From Enterococcus haemoperoxidus ATCC BAA-382 (lineage in GTDB: Bacteria > Bacillota > Bacilli > Lactobacillales > Enterococcaceae), in assembly GCF_000407165.1 (NCBI RefSeq), contig NZ_KE136479.1, positions 2,057,464 through 2,121,463 on the forward strand: a DNA stretch of 64,000 nucleotides, read 5' to 3'. A program made the translations under genes and the position numbers. How positions within the stretch are numbered: the stretch's first letter is position 1; every line of letters begins with the position of its first letter. The notes beneath the pieces were generated by a model that made no database searches, was not told where the DNA came from, and saw nothing but the letters and a program-made list of their open reading frames with translations. Of this stretch, positions 26,397-36,381 are shown piece by piece.

Positions 26397-26615
26397 AAGT
26401 GATCGACCTACAGGCTATTTCCTGTCATACTAGAGATGACAGAAGTGGCTTGTAGGTCGATCGCTTATTGAGGTTCTTCTCCAAGTAACCTTGAGGGACA
26501 AACTAGATCATTCTACTTATTTGCTCCTGCGGTTACTCGTCGCACGAAAAGACCTGCACCAATCATTAGGTCGTAGAACCTGCGTATAAAAATAAATTGT
26601 TTCTATAAGTAGAAT
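26397..26615 (+). ncRNA. Candidate bridge RNA in the IS110 leader
   Basis: Stem A: 26397-26412 pairs with 26451-26466 (16 base pairs, one G-U) enclosing a second hairpin CTGTCAT/ATGACAG. Stem B: ATTCTACTTAT (26510-26520) pairs perfectly with ATAAGTAGAAT (26605-26615) and encloses a loop with GACCT/AGGTC; GTAACC (26485-26490) and GGTTAC (26531-26536) pair alternatively. IS110 elements are known to encode, in the non-coding end next to the transposase, a bridge RNA whose two loops pair with target and donor DNA. Location and folding fit; loops and guides were not assigned. Confidence 0.45.
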
Positions 26616-26654
26616 AGCCTCTTCTGTACTTTTTTTCAAGGAGGAATGTTGAAA

Positions 26655-27839
26655 ATGGAAGATGTACTTCGTTCTTGTTGTGCTGGATTAGACATCCATC
26701 AAAAAGTAATTGTTGCGTGTATTATTCGTTCTGCTGAAGGGAAAAAACGCCCAGAAAAATTCTTTGGTAGTTTTGATACGACAACTCGTGGTCTTTTTGA
26801 CTTATCTGATTGGTTGACTTCTTACGAAGTCACACACATAAGCATGGAAAGCACGGGTGTTTATTGGAAATGTGTCTGGCGAATTTTACAAAATCATTTT
26901 GATTTACAGTTGGCGAATCCTCGCCACATCAAAAATATTCCAGGAAAAAAAACGGATATGAAAGATGCGGAATGGATTGCTCGTCTCACTCGATTAGGAG
27001 TCGTTCCTACAAGTTTTGTTCCACCAGAACCTATTCAGGAATTGAGAGACTTAACACGTTATCGCAAGCACTTAGTAGAAGATCTGAATCGAGAAAAAAA
27101 TCGGGGGCACATGGTCCTGCAGAATGCTGGAATCAAATTAACCTCAGTGATTAAAGATATCTATGGAAAATCTGGCAGAGCCTTACTCTATGCCTTAATT
27201 GAAAATATACCAATCACAGAGTCACTCATTCTCGAGTGTGTGTACACTACCTTACGCAGAAAAGTGCCTCAATTGCTTGAATCCCTAGAAGGATTTATGA
27301 CACCTCATTATCGTAAAATGTTAGCTCTTCATCTCACTCAAATTGAGTGCTTAGAAAAACAACTAGTAGAAGTCGAAGAAACAATCAACGATTATCTCGT
27401 TCCTTATGAAGAATACGTAGAACGTTTGGAGGAAATCCCAGGAATCAATCGAAGAACAGCGGCAGTTGTACTCGCAGAAGTGGGGATAGATATGTCTGTT
27501 TTCCCGACATCTGGACATTTGGCTTCATGGGCAGGAGCGAGTCCAGGAAACAATCAAAGTGCTGGAAAGAATCGAAGTAAACGGGTAGGAAAAGGAAATT
27601 CTTACCTAAAGAAGGTCTTAGCGCAAGGAGCACTAGCAGTTTCCCAAGGGAAACCCAATCGAATCCAAGCATTTTTCTTTCGGGTAAGAAGAAATGCTGG
27701 ACATAAAAAATCGGTTGTTGCGACCGTTCATTTATTAATACGTATCATTTATCGGATGTTTTCCGATCAGTCCCGCTATAATGAACTTGGAGAAAGTTAT
27801 TTACAAAATAGAAAGAACACTCTAACAAATAACTGTTGA
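26655..27839 (+). CDS. IS110-family transposase (DEDD recombinase)
   Basis: A 394-residue RNA-guided DNA recombinase. The N-terminal RuvC-like DEDD domain has Asp13 in GLDIHQ, Glu65 in MESTGVYWK, and Asp101 and Asp104 in TDMKDAEWIA; the C-terminal IS116/IS110/IS902 domain has EEIPGINRRTAAVVLAEVG (about 259-277) and SWAGASPGNNQSAGKNRS (about 291-308), holding the catalytic serine candidate (Ser302). All key residues are present and the frame is intact, so the protein may be active. AAGGAGG ends one base before an ATG at 26646 and ten bases before ATG at 26655; the latter is preferred. The non-coding leader in front fits the bridge-RNA arrangement of the IS110 subgroup rather than IS1111. Confidence 0.93.
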   Translation: MEDVLRSCCAGLDIHQKVIVACIIRSAEGKKRPEKFFGSFDTTTRGLFDLSDWLTSYEVTHISMESTGVYWKCVWRILQNHFDLQLANPRHIKNIPGKKTDMKDAEWIARLTRLGVVPTSFVPPEPIQELRDLTRYRKHLVEDLNREKNRGHMVLQNAGIKLTSVIKDIYGKSGRALLYALIENIPITESLILECVYTTLRRKVPQLLESLEGFMTPHYRKMLALHLTQIECLEKQLVEVEETINDYLVPYEEYVERLEEIPGINRRTAAVVLAEVGIDMSVFPTSGHLASWAGASPGNNQSAGKNRSKRVGKGNSYLKKVLAQGALAVSQGKPNRIQAFFFRVRRNAGHKKSVVATVHLLIRIIYRMFSDQSRYNELGESYLQNRKNTLTNNC

Positions 27840-27858
27840 AGCGTTCTAGACCAATTTT

Positions 27859-27896
27859 AGCTAACTACGGTTTCAGTAGGAGGTAGCTTTTTTTTG
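27859..27896 (+). terminator. Terminator-like hairpin after the transposase
   Basis: AGCTA and CTAC pair with GTAG and TAGCT with a bulge, followed by eight Ts. It would end the transposase transcript. Confidence 0.55.
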
Positions 27897-27975
27897 TTTT
27901 TTTACAGTATTAGTTTTCGTATAAGAAGCTTATTTCTGAAGGAGTTGCTTCTGATTTCACCATTTATCCGGCTTC

Positions 27976-28024
27976 CATGTGACTGGGATGTGACTCACAG
28001 AGTTATGTCCCAGTCATGTTTTTT
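27976..28024 (+). terminator. Dyad terminator repeat before clpP
   Basis: TGACTGGGA and TCCCAGTCA with outer ATG/CAT form the stem, followed by TTTTTT. Its loop contains AGAGTTATGTCCCAG, so it appears related to the GGGACAAA-type elements at 26340 and 42951. It isolates clpP from upstream transcription. Confidence 0.7.
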
Positions 28025-28057
28025 AATCGCTCTTTTTTTTTGATTTAGTGCATTAAA

Positions 28058-28087
28058 GTTGACCTTTATTGACCAATGAAGTATACT
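28058..28087 (+). promoter_or_regulatory. clpP promoter with CtsR operator
   Basis: TTGACC (28059-28064) and TATACT (28082-28087) are 17 bases apart. The direct heptads GTTGACC (28058-28064) and ATTGACC (28068-28074) with a three-base spacer match the CtsR box and cover the -35 region. CtsR is the known heat-shock repressor of clp genes in Firmicutes. Confidence 0.85.
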
Positions 28088-28157
28088 TTTTTTAAGCATT
28101 AAGGTATGCTTTGTGATAAAATGATTTGAAGAGTTTTTTATATAGGAGGAATATACT

Positions 28158-28754
28158 ATGAATTTAATACCAACAGTCATTGAACAATCATCTCGTGGAG
28201 AAAGAGCATATGACATTTATTCACGATTATTAAAAGATAGAATCATCATGTTAAGTGGTCCGATCGATGATAATGTAGCGAACTCAGTCATTGCCCAATT
28301 ACTATTTTTGGATGCACAGGACTCTGAAAAAGACATCTATATCTATATCAATTCGCCAGGAGGAAGTGTTTCTGCCGGATTAGCAATCTTTGACACAATG
28401 AATTTTGTTAAAGCCGATGTGCAAACAATCGTTCTTGGTATGGCAGCTTCTATGGGAAGTTTCTTATTAACTGCTGGTACAAAAGGCAAACGTTTTGCTC
28501 TACCTAATGCCGAAATCATGATCCACCAACCACTAGGTGGCGCACAAGGTCAAGCAACTGAGATCGAAATCGCAGCTAAACACATTCTAGATACGCGTGA
28601 TCGCTTGAATAAAATCTTGGCAGAACGTACTGGTCAACCACTTGAAGTCATTGAACGTGACACAGATCGTGATAACTTTATGACTGCTCAACAAGCAAAA
28701 GAATACGGTTTGATCGATGAAGTAATGGAAAACAGTAGCTCTTTAAGCAAATAA
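28158..28754 (+). CDS. clpP: ATP-dependent Clp protease proteolytic subunit
   Basis: Serine peptidase that forms the tetradecameric chamber of ClpXP, ClpCP and ClpEP for regulated and stress proteolysis. The 198-residue protein has the catalytic triad Ser98 (GMAASMGSF), His123 (IMIHQPLGG) and Asp172 ([10 protein letters not shown]), numbered from the ATG, and the N-terminal [20 protein letters not shown] loop. AGGAGG lies eight bases before the start. CtsR-controlled promoter upstream and a terminator downstream make it monocistronic. The IS110 element lies just upstream, but the promoter region is intact. Confidence 0.98.
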   Translation: MNLIPTVIEQSSRGERAYDIYSRLLKDRIIMLSGPIDDNVANSVIAQLLFLDAQDSEKDIYIYINSPGGSVSAGLAIFDTMNFVKADVQTIVLGMAASMGSFLLTAGTKGKRFALPNAEIMIHQPLGGAQGQATEIEIAAKHILDTRDRLNKILAERTGQPLEVIERDTDRDNFMTAQQAKEYGLIDEVMENSSSLSK

Positions 28755-28766
28755 TAACTTCTATGT

Positions 28767-28800
28767 CCAAAATTTCTTTTGAAAATTTTGGGCATTTTTA
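28767..28800 (+). terminator. clpP terminator
   Basis: CCAAAATTT and AAAATTTTGG pair around a short loop, followed by GCATTTTTA. Confidence 0.8.
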
Positions 28801-28861
28801 TTTAAACTAAAAGCGAAAAGAGCTACACTTAGAACAGAAGATATGAAAGGATGATACTAAA

Positions 28862-29383
28862 ATGGATATTTCAGTTATCGATGCAACAAAAGTTACAACA
28901 AAAAATGGTTTAGCAATTGGGAGCGATTCAGCACCCGTGAAAATGGTTGAATTTATGAATGTTCGCTGTCCGTATTGTAAAAAATGGTTTGAGGAATCGT
29001 TTGATTTATTGAATGAGTATGTCAAAGAAGGGGAAGTTCAACGAATCATCAAACTTTTAGATAAAGATAAAGAAAGTTTGCAACGCGGTAATGTGATGCA
29101 TCATCATATCAACTACGATTTGCCAGAAAAAGGCCTGACTGATTTGAAACAAATGTATGATACACAAGATCAATGGGGAAATCTTTCTTTAGAAGATGTA
29201 GCAGTATTTGCTGAAGATAATTTACAACTACCTAAAAAAGAGGTACCTGCAATTGTCCAATCAGTGATTGAGGAAGCAACAGCTGCAAATATCAAATTTG
29301 TGCCAACGATCGTGATTGGTGAACATATTTTTGATGAATCAGTTACTAAAGACGAACTGATCAGCTATATAGAAGGTAAATAA
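28862..29383 (+). CDS. DsbA-like thioredoxin-fold protein
   Basis: A 173-residue thioredoxin-superfamily protein with an inserted helical domain. The redox motif CPYC is in MNVRCPYCKKWFEES near residue 41, and the cis-proline loop is FVPTIVIGEHIFDE near residue 145. There is no signal peptide or membrane segment, so it is probably cytoplasmic, unlike classical DsbA. Such proteins are annotated as DsbA-family oxidoreductases; whether it reduces or forms disulfides is not known. AAGGATGA precedes the ATG. Own terminator at 29384-29424. Confidence 0.85.
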   Translation: MDISVIDATKVTTKNGLAIGSDSAPVKMVEFMNVRCPYCKKWFEESFDLLNEYVKEGEVQRIIKLLDKDKESLQRGNVMHHHINYDLPEKGLTDLKQMYDTQDQWGNLSLEDVAVFAEDNLQLPKKEVPAIVQSVIEEATAANIKFVPTIVIGEHIFDESVTKDELISYIEGK

Positions 29384-29424
29384 AAAATAAGACAAAGCTA
29401 ATTTGGCTTTGTCTTATTTTTTTT
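29384..29424. terminator. Bidirectional terminator between the DsbA-like gene and the whiA operon
   Basis: AAAATAAGACAAAGC and GCTTTGTCTTATTTTTTTT pair around a short loop, with A and T runs on both sides. It overlaps the last codons of the small gene ending at 29398. Confidence 0.85.
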
Positions 29425-29598
29425 AGCTATCGTATCAGAACTCATTTTCTTTTCTAGTGAAGAATCTTCAATTTCTTTTTCAGCATCTTCGCCAAAACTT
29501 AAAATCTTATCCACATCTTCTTTTCCAAGAAAAGTCCCTAGACCTTCTCCAAGTTGTTTGATTTGTCTCATAATAAAATCTTTATCTTCTACGCCCAT
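29398..29598 (-). CDS. Small protein, DUF6483-like
   Basis: A short protein of 66 residues from ATG at 29598 (MGVEDKDFIMRQIKQLGEGL onward). The phrase DFIMRQIKQLGEGLGTFLG resembles small DUF6483-type proteins of Firmicutes; the rest is acidic and then lysine-rich. GGTGG lies five bases before 29598, whereas an ATG 14 codons earlier (29640) has no ribosome site, so the shorter start is preferred. It follows whiA closely and its end is within the terminator, so it is the last gene of rapZ-yvcK-whiA. No function is known. Confidence 0.55.
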   Translation of the reverse strand: MGVEDKDFIMRQIKQLGEGLGTFLGKEDVDKILSFGEDAEKEIEDSSLEKKMSSDTIAKKNKTKPN

Positions 29599-29646
29599 CA
29601 TTTCCACCCAGCTCTCTGCTATTGCCTCATAGCAATCCATAAGAAG

Positions 29647-30582
29647 TTACGCACTTGGTTCTCTTAACTTATCCGCAAATTCATTAATTTTACGAATTCG
29701 GTGATTGATTCCTGATTTTGAAATGGCACCTGATGGAATCATTTCCCCTAATTCTTTTAAACTTACTTCTGGATATTCTAATCGTAATTCCGCAATTTCT
29801 TGTAATTTTCCCGGTAACGCTGCTAAACCTACTACACTTTCGATATACTGAATATTTTCGATTTGTTTTGATGCTGCATCGATCGTTTTATTAAGATTCG
29901 CCGTTTCACAATTGACCAAACGATTCACTGAATTACGCATATCTCGTACGATACGAACATCTTCAAATTTCAGCATCGAATTTGTCGCACCGATCAGTGT
30001 TAAAAAATCAGCGATTCGTTCTGCCCCTTTAAGATAGGAAATATAGCCATTACGACGTTCTAATGTTCGCGCATTTAAATCATAATAGTTCAGCATCTGG
30101 CAAATATCATCATTGTGTTCTTCGTAAATCGAAAATATTTCCAGATGATAGCGGCTTGTTTCTGGATTGTTGACAGATCCAGAGGCCATAAAAGCTCCTC
30201 TCAAATAGGATCTCATTTTTTGTGCATTTCCGATAATATCATCTGATACATGGGTATTAAACATCATTCCATCCAGAATATCTAAATCAGCCAGCACACT
30301 TTTCGTATCTTGCTTTAGTCGTACGATATACACATTATTCTTTTTTAATTTCATTTTTTTTCGGACTAATAATTCTGAGCGAACATCATAATGATCTTTT
30401 AAAAGAGAATAGATTCGTCTGGCGATCGCTGCATTTTCAGTTTGAACATTCAATACAAATTGCTGATTCACAATACTTAATGAGCCATTCATCCGAATCA
30501 AAGCAGCTAATTCTGCTCGTGCATGTTCTCGATGAACCTCTAAAGTTGTCAGCTCTTTTTTTACATCTGCTGCAAAAGACAA
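29647..30582 (-). CDS. whiA: WhiA-family DNA-binding protein
   Basis: A protein of about 311 residues with an N-terminal LAGLIDADG-like fold lacking nuclease residues (about 1-200, with [23 protein letters not shown]) and a C-terminal helix-turn-helix (about 225-305, [19 protein letters not shown] and [17 protein letters not shown]). In Gram-positive bacteria WhiA influences cell division and chromosome segregation; in Streptomyces it activates sporulation genes. The TTG at 30582 with AGGAG eight bases before gives the usual start [11 protein letters not shown]; the GTG at 30591 touches that ribosome site and is rejected. Third gene after rapZ and yvcK, the conserved order. Confidence 0.95.
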   Translation of the reverse strand: MSFAADVKKELTTLEVHREHARAELAALIRMNGSLSIVNQQFVLNVQTENAAIARRIYSLLKDHYDVRSELLVRKKMKLKKNNVYIVRLKQDTKSVLADLDILDGMMFNTHVSDDIIGNAQKMRSYLRGAFMASGSVNNPETSRYHLEIFSIYEEHNDDICQMLNYYDLNARTLERRNGYISYLKGAERIADFLTLIGATNSMLKFEDVRIVRDMRNSVNRLVNCETANLNKTIDAASKQIENIQYIESVVGLAALPGKLQEIAELRLEYPEVSLKELGEMIPSGAISKSGINHRIRKINEFADKLREPSA

Positions 30583-30613
30583 TCTCCCCACTCCTTTCCC
30601 TTGTTCTTACTCA

Positions 30614-31612
30614 TTAATATCTTGCGCCGAATACAATACGGAATAATTCATCCACAACTTTGTCACCATCATGAAAAACACCGCCATCACGTAATTTTAA
30701 AAAGTCCGTAGAAATCACACGACAGCCTTCATCTCTCAATGTTTGGAAATCATGTTCTACCTGAACTAAATATTCATCATAAACTTCCGGATCCATATAA
30801 CCATCAGGGACATTTTCAGTATTGACTAAAACAGTGTCAACAAACTTACTTTTAAGATGTTCGTGCAATACACAAACATGATCAGCATCAGTAAAATGCT
30901 CCGTTTCCCCTTTTTGAGTCATAATATTACAAATGTAGACCACTTCACCTTCAGCGTTAATGATTGCTTCTCCGATTTCCTTGATCACTAAGTTAGGTAA
31001 AATACTTGTAAACATACTACCAGGCCCTAAAACAATCATATCTGCTTCTTCAATTGCTTTTACAACTTTTCTAGCAGCTTTTGGTTGTTCGTCATCATTA
31101 GTGTTCGTTACAAAAACATGATCGATCGTTTTTCGATCAACAGCAATGTTTGATTCGCCAACGGCAATAGATCCATCTTTAAAGACAGCATGCAACGTCA
31201 GTGGCCGTTCAGAGGAAGGATAAATATGTCCATCCACATGCATCATTTTTGAAAGTAACTGAATTGCTTCATACGTACTACCACGCATTTCTGAAACAGC
31301 TGCAATAATCAAATTTCCAATTGCATGATTGGCAAAATATTTATCTGATTTATCAAAACGATATTGAAAAATATCTTCATAAAGCTGTGGCATATCAGAT
31401 AAGGCAACTAATACATTGCGCAAATCTCCAGGAGGTGTCATATTCATCGACTCTCGAATTTCACCGCTACTCCCTCCATCATCTGCAACGGTTACCACAG
31501 CTGTAATATCCGCACTTTGATTACGCAAACTTTTTAAGATAACAGGTAAGCCAGTCCCTCCACCGACAACAACGATTTTGGGTTTTCTAATACGGTATGT
31601 TTTCATTTTCAT
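30614..31612 (-). CDS. yvcK: YvcK/CofD-like gluconeogenesis factor
   Basis: A 332-residue cytoplasmic protein of the CofD-like family. The nucleotide-binding start [19 protein letters not shown] and [29 protein letters not shown] are hallmark blocks, as is the phosphate-binding [18 protein letters not shown] near residue 190. YvcK binds UDP-sugars and is needed for normal growth on gluconeogenic carbon and for cell shape in Bacillus. The ATG overlaps the rapZ stop (ATGA) and GGTGA lies seven bases before it. Between rapZ and whiA, as in most Firmicutes. Confidence 0.95.
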   Translation of the reverse strand: MKMKTYRIRKPKIVVVGGGTGLPVILKSLRNQSADITAVVTVADDGGSSGEIRESMNMTPPGDLRNVLVALSDMPQLYEDIFQYRFDKSDKYFANHAIGNLIIAAVSEMRGSTYEAIQLLSKMMHVDGHIYPSSERPLTLHAVFKDGSIAVGESNIAVDRKTIDHVFVTNTNDDEQPKAARKVVKAIEEADMIVLGPGSMFTSILPNLVIKEIGEAIINAEGEVVYICNIMTQKGETEHFTDADHVCVLHEHLKSKFVDTVLVNTENVPDGYMDPEVYDEYLVQVEHDFQTLRDEGCRVISTDFLKLRDGGVFHDGDKVVDELFRIVFGARY

Positions 31613-32493
31613 GAGCGGTTCACCGTCTCTTTACGCTTTCCTTTATCTCGATGGGTAATGTTGACATGATAATCTTGCCCAAGCTCTTTACCTACACGCT
31701 CTGTCAACGCAACCGAACGATGCTGTCCACCTGTACAGCCAATAGCGATCGTAATGCTTGATTTGCCTTCTTTTTCATAACCGGGCATCACATTTTTTAA
31801 CAAATCAATAAATCGCACATAAAAATTTTCTGTTTCTGGAAAACTCATTACATATTCATAGACAGATGGATCTTGTCCTGTCAGTGGTCTTAATTCTGGT
31901 ATATAATGTGGATTTGGTAAAAAACGTACATCCATGACAATATCTGCGTCGATCGGCAATCCGTATTTAAACCCAAACGAAACAAGTTCGACACGAAACT
32001 CATGGGTATCTCTTGATTTAAACTCTTCATTGATTCTTTCTCGCAATTGCCTAGGTGATAAATCAGTCGTATCGATCACAACTTGAGCATCTCCTCTGAT
32101 TTCTTCAAGAATCGCCCGCTCTTTTCTGATTCCTTCTGTAATCAGACCATCCATCGCTAGTGGATGAGCACGACGCGTTTCTTTATAACGAGAAACAAGT
32201 TCTTCATCAGTCGCATCTAAAAACATAATCGTTGTATCGATCAGATTTGTATTTTCAAGTTCTACCAACATATCTTGAATTTCTCTAAAGAAATTTCGAG
32301 AACGTAAATCAATCACCAAAGCGATTTTCGTTACTTTCCCAGATTCTTTGATCAACTCCCAAAACTTAGGAATCAAACTTGGGGGCATATTATCAATACA
32401 AAAATACCCCATATCTTCAAAACTTTGAATAGCTACAGTTTTTCCTGCTCCGCTCATTCCAGTGATTATAACTAATTGTAAATTATCAGCCAT
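31609..32493 (-). CDS. rapZ: RNase adapter/UDP-sugar-responsive protein RapZ (YvcJ)
   Basis: A 294-residue P-loop protein: Walker [15 protein letters not shown] at residues 9-22, a Walker B-like VVIDTTDLS region near 150, and the C-terminal RapZ domain with [18 protein letters not shown] near 262. In E. coli RapZ guides RNase E to GlmZ; in Firmicutes (YvcJ) it has GTPase/ATPase activity and a link to competence and the cell envelope. The start ATG at 32493 has AAGGAG nine bases before it; an upstream TTG-type extension is not supported. First gene of the rapZ-yvcK-whiA operon. Confidence 0.95.
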   Translation of the reverse strand: MADNLQLVIITGMSGAGKTVAIQSFEDMGYFCIDNMPPSLIPKFWELIKESGKVTKIALVIDLRSRNFFREIQDMLVELENTNLIDTTIMFLDATDEELVSRYKETRRAHPLAMDGLITEGIRKERAILEEIRGDAQVVIDTTDLSPRQLRERINEEFKSRDTHEFRVELVSFGFKYGLPIDADIVMDVRFLPNPHYIPELRPLTGQDPSVYEYVMSFPETENFYVRFIDLLKNVMPGYEKEGKSSITIAIGCTGGQHRSVALTERVGKELGQDYHVNITHRDKGKRKETVNRS

Positions 32494-32519
32494 TTTTTCG
32501 CACTCCTTTGGAAACATTT

Positions 32520-32745
32520 TACTAATTATAGCATCCCGGGCGTATCAAAGAAAGCTTTTCAAACAATTCTAGTCTTTCATTCATACTTTCTTAGGAATTT
32601 ATAGGTTCGAATAAGTTCTTTGATATTAAAATTCAAATACATCTGGATTTAACTTTAACAATGAATATTTAGCTATTTATAAAAAACACAAATAATAATA
32701 AATGTTATTGAAATAAAACAAGCATTATATTCATATAATATATAG
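32520..32745. other. Non-coding AT-rich stretch upstream of rapZ
   Basis: Contains the rapZ promoter region. I see no gene or firm motif in it; a small plus-strand RNA ending at the hairpin 32749-32791 is possible but unsupported. Confidence 0.4.
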
Positions 32746-32748
32746 ATA

Positions 32749-32791
32749 AAAAGACTAAAATAAACGTTTAAAGTTTATTTTAGTCTTTTTT
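32749..32791. terminator. Strong bidirectional hairpin terminator
   Basis: AAAAGACTAAAATAAAC and GTTTATTTTAGTCTTTTTTT are near-perfect 17-base arms. It lies 90 bases beyond the small gene that stops at 32881 and could also end a transcript from the left. Confidence 0.8.
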
Positions 32792-32880
32792 TGTTTATTA
32801 GTTTTTTTGATACTATATATAATGATTTATTAAGGGTTACTCAACCTATGTTAGCATACTCAACCCCAAATCTTTAAAAA

Positions 32881-33087
32881 CTATGCATTTTCAATAACGT
32901 CAAAATAAGCTAAGTTCAAAACAGGATCATCACAATTTATGACTGGACGATCTGTAGGATGGCATTTAACAACTCTAACTTGTACATCTTCTTCTTTTTT
33001 GGAGATGGCCTCTCCTACAAAAAACCAAGAAAAATTTGATCCATGACAAACATAATGCTCACCAATTTTTACTTCTCTCTTTTCCAA
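32881..33087 (-). CDS. Small protein of unknown function
   Basis: A 68-residue acidic protein, MEKREVKIGEHYVCHGSNFS onward, with two cysteines and the phrase VVKCHPTDRPVINCDDPVLN. No family recognised. It begins at TTG with AAAGGATG about ten bases before it, a plausible but not strong initiation site. The reading frame is isolated between the rapZ promoter and uvrA, with the terminator at 32749-32791 behind it. Codon use looks like that of its neighbours; it may be a small beta-barrel-type protein but that is a guess. Confidence 0.5.
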   Translation of the reverse strand: MEKREVKIGEHYVCHGSNFSWFFVGEAISKKEEDVQVRVVKCHPTDRPVINCDDPVLNLAYFDVIENA

Positions 33088-33527
33088 GAAAAAATCATCC
33101 TTTCATACTCTTTTGATAATTATAGAATATCATGTTTTTCCGATAAATATCATTCAACTTACGTATAGATACTTTCTTTTTTTGACTATTTTTAGATTAA
33201 AGTGATTAAAAAACATAAGTTTTTATTTATTTTATTATTTTTCTCTCATTTTCATTTCCCATACCTTTTACTATATTTTTTTCCACTGTATTATAAAACT
33301 TTTAAAACAAAAAAAAGACAACCTTCATTAGAAGGCTGCGCTTTTCTCTTTTGAACGGATTATTTATAGAAGGAAAGATATATACCAATTAGGTTGAACA
33401 ATATATCTATCTGACTGTGATTTTACTTCAATATTACGAAGAAATCAATAGTAATAGATAATTTTTATTCAAACTTCATTCTTTCTTTAAAAACAGTGAT
33501 AATACTTTCAAAATGGAGTATACCAAT
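33088..33527. other. Non-coding gap downstream of uvrA
   Basis: AT-rich. The only structure is AAAAAGACAACCTTC ATTA GAAGGCTGCGCTTTT around 33310-33346, a weak terminator on the minus strand that could serve uvrBA. Otherwise nothing was seen. Confidence 0.5.
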
Positions 33528-36344
33528 TTATAAAACTCGTTTTAAATATTTTCCAGTGTAGCTTGCTTTGACTTTAGCAATTTCTTCTGGTGTTCCTGTT
33601 GCAACAATTGTTCCTCCACCGTCTCCACCTTCTGGACCCAAATCAATTACATGGTCTGCTGACTTTATTACATCCAAATTGTGTTCAATAACAAGTACAG
33701 TATTCCCAGCTTCAACAAGTCTTTCTAATACAACTAACAAGCGAGCAATATCATCCGTATGCAATCCTGTTGTCGGTTCATCTAAGATATAGAAATTCTT
33801 ACCGTTAGAATTTTTATGAAGTTCACTTGCCAGTTTCATTCGTTGTGCTTCTCCACCAGATAATGTAGTGGCCGGCTGTCCTAATGTGACATACCCTAAG
33901 CCTACATCGACGATTGTTTTCAATTTACGATGGATCTTAGGGATATGTTGAAAGAACTCTACTGCATCTTCCACTGTTAGATCTAAGATATCAGAAATAT
34001 TTTTTCCTTTATAGTGAACTTCTAGTGTTTCAGAATTGTAACGTTTGCCATGACAAACTTCACATGGAACATAAACATCTGGTAAAAAATGCATTTCGAT
34101 CTTAATTATTCCATCCCCACGACAGGCTTCACAACGGCCGCCTTTTACATTAAAGCTAAAGCGTCCTTTTTTATACCCACGAACTTTTGCTTCATTCGTT
34201 TTGGCAAATAAATCACGGATATCATCAAAAACACTTGTATATGTTGCTGGATTACTTCGCGGTGTACGACCAATCGGGCTTTGATCGATATCAATGATTT
34301 TTTCTATATTATTGTAACCAGTGATACTTTTGTGTTTTCCTGGTTTATTGGAATTACGATTGATTTTTTGTGCTAAGGCTTTTTTCAAGATTTGATTCAC
34401 TAAGGTACTCTTCCCGGATCCAGAAACCCCAGTGACTGCCACAAACTCTCCTAATGGAAATTCAACCGTGACATTTTTCAAGTTGTTTTCCGTTGCACCT
34501 GTCACTTTGATTTTTTTGCCATTGCCTTTACGACGCTCTTTAGGAACAGGGATTACTTTTTTCCCAGAAAGATATTGACCTGTTAATGAATTAGGATTTT
34601 TTGCTACTTCATCTGGAGTTCCTGAAGCAACGATTTCTCCACCTAAATGTCCAGCTCCAGGTCCTACATCGATTAAATAGTCAGATGCTCGCATCGTGTC
34701 TTCATCGTGTTCAACAACGATCAGTGTATTACCTAAATCACGCATTTTCTTAAGTGACTCGATCAAACGGTCATTATCCCGCTGGTGTAGTCCAATCGAT
34801 GGTTCATCTAAAATATATAAGACACCAGATAAATTTGAACCAATCTGGGTTGCTAAACGAATTCTCTGAGCTTCTCCACCTGATAATGTTCCTGCTGCAC
34901 GACTCAAAGTTAAATAATCTAGCCCAACATTTTTTAAAAAGTTCAAACGATCTTCTACTTCTTTTAAGATTGGTTTTGCAATCATTTGCTCTTGTTCAGA
35001 CAATTTAACCGTTTCAAAAAATTGAACCGCATTTTTGATTGCTAATTGACTGACTTGACCGATATTTGTATTATCTATTTTGACTGATAGAGCTTGCGGA
35101 TTCAAGCGATATCCTTTACATGTTTGACAAGTTAATTCAGTCATATATAAACGCATTTGGTCACGAGTAAAGTCACTATTTGTTTCATGGTAACGACGTT
35201 TGATATTGGTTAAAACACCTTCAAATGGTACTTCTACATCACGTACTCCACCAAAATCATTCTCATAATGGAAATGGAAAGGTTCACCATTTGAACCATT
35301 TAAAATAATATCCTGATGTTCTTCTGGTAGCTCATTAAATGGGGTATCCATATCAATGTTAAAACTATCTGCTGCTTGTTCCAGCATTTGCGGATAATAT
35401 TGAGAGCTGATTGGATTCCAAGGAGCAACCGCTCCTTCACGCAAGGTTTTGGTGGGATCAGGAATAACTAGATCACGATCGACTTCTAATTTAATTCCTA
35501 ATCCATCACAATCAGGACAAGCGCCAAATGGGGCATTAAAAGAAAACAATCTTGGTTCTAATTCTCCCACTGTAAAGCCACAATAGGGACAAGCGTAATG
35601 TTCACTGAAAAGCATTTCTTCCCCGTCAATCACATCTACTAACGCATAACCATCAGCTAATCGTAATGCAGCTTCAAATGAATCAAACAAACGAGAACGG
35701 ATTCCTTCTTTTACGACGATTCGGTCTATGACGATCGCAATATCGTGTTTTTTATTTTTCTCAAGTTCAGGAGCTTCTGTTACATCATACGTTTCTCCAT
35801 CAACCCGCATCCGTACATAGCCTTCACGTTGAATCATTTCAAAGACTTTTTTATGTTGCCCTTTTTTCTTAACAATTACAGGTGCTAAAACTTGAAGTTT
35901 AGTTTTTTCTGGCAGCTCCAACACTTTATCTACCATTTGCTCAACAGATTGACTCGTAATTTCAGTACCATCGTTAGGACAAATTGGGTGCCCGACACGA
36001 GCGAATAAAAGTCTTAGATAATCATTGATTTCAGTCACTGTACCAACAGTTGATCTAGGATTTTTACTCGTTGTTTTTTGATCGATAGAAATTGCTGGAC
36101 TCAGTCCGTCAATACTGTCCACATCAGGTTTATCCATTTGACCTAAGAATTGTCTAGCATAGGCTGAAAGACTCTCTACATAGCGACGCTGACCTTCAGC
36201 ATATAATGTATCAAAAGCCAATGAACTTTTCCCAGAACCTGATAAACCTGTAACTACAACCATTTTGTCACGAGGAATCGTAACATCTATATTTTTTAAA
36301 TTATGAGCGCGTGCGCCATGAATGACGATTTTATCATTTGCCAT
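33528..36344 (-). CDS. uvrA: Excinuclease ABC subunit A
   Basis: Damage-recognition ATPase of nucleotide excision repair, working with UvrB. The 938-residue protein has two ABC ATPase halves: Walker [21 protein letters not shown] (about 32-50) and [15 protein letters not shown] (about 635), signature [12 protein letters not shown] and [12 protein letters not shown], and two zinc fingers, CPYCGFTVG...CPDCDGLG (about 253-283) and CEACRGDG...CEVCHGKRY (about 735-765). Full length. AAGGAG precedes the ATG by eight bases. It follows uvrB after 37 bases, so both are transcribed from the LexA-controlled promoter. Confidence 0.98.
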   Translation of the reverse strand: MANDKIVIHGARAHNLKNIDVTIPRDKMVVVTGLSGSGKSSLAFDTLYAEGQRRYVESLSAYARQFLGQMDKPDVDSIDGLSPAISIDQKTTSKNPRSTVGTVTEINDYLRLLFARVGHPICPNDGTEITSQSVEQMVDKVLELPEKTKLQVLAPVIVKKKGQHKKVFEMIQREGYVRMRVDGETYDVTEAPELEKNKKHDIAIVIDRIVVKEGIRSRLFDSFEAALRLADGYALVDVIDGEEMLFSEHYACPYCGFTVGELEPRLFSFNAPFGACPDCDGLGIKLEVDRDLVIPDPTKTLREGAVAPWNPISSQYYPQMLEQAADSFNIDMDTPFNELPEEHQDIILNGSNGEPFHFHYENDFGGVRDVEVPFEGVLTNIKRRYHETNSDFTRDQMRLYMTELTCQTCKGYRLNPQALSVKIDNTNIGQVSQLAIKNAVQFFETVKLSEQEQMIAKPILKEVEDRLNFLKNVGLDYLTLSRAAGTLSGGEAQRIRLATQIGSNLSGVLYILDEPSIGLHQRDNDRLIESLKKMRDLGNTLIVVEHDEDTMRASDYLIDVGPGAGHLGGEIVASGTPDEVAKNPNSLTGQYLSGKKVIPVPKERRKGNGKKIKVTGATENNLKNVTVEFPLGEFVAVTGVSGSGKSTLVNQILKKALAQKINRNSNKPGKHKSITGYNNIEKIIDIDQSPIGRTPRSNPATYTSVFDDIRDLFAKTNEAKVRGYKKGRFSFNVKGGRCEACRGDGIIKIEMHFLPDVYVPCEVCHGKRYNSETLEVHYKGKNISDILDLTVEDAVEFFQHIPKIHRKLKTIVDVGLGYVTLGQPATTLSGGEAQRMKLASELHKNSNGKNFYILDEPTTGLHTDDIARLLVVLERLVEAGNTVLVIEHNLDVIKSADHVIDLGPEGGDGGGTIVATGTPEEIAKVKASYTGKYLKRVL

Positions 36345-36381
36345 TATTTATCTCCTTTGCTGTGAAACACAGCCACTGTTT

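Larger units (their letters stand above)
26380..27896 (+). mobile_element. IS110-family insertion sequence (ends approximate)
   Basis: One transposase gene of the IS110 type, preceded by about 275 bases of structured non-coding DNA and followed by about 55 bases to a terminator-like hairpin. As usual for this family no terminal inverted repeats or target duplication could be found, so the left end is placed where the 26340 repeat breaks off and the right end is only a guess. A second copy for comparison is not in the window. Confidence 0.65.

Noticed and set aside
26340-27896. Terminal inverted repeats or target duplication of the IS
   Set aside because: None were found at either side; the transposase is of the IS110 type, which normally lacks both.
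27995-28216. Minus-strand ORF across the clpP promoter
   Set aside because: Covers terminator, CtsR site and clpP start; no ribosome site or motif.
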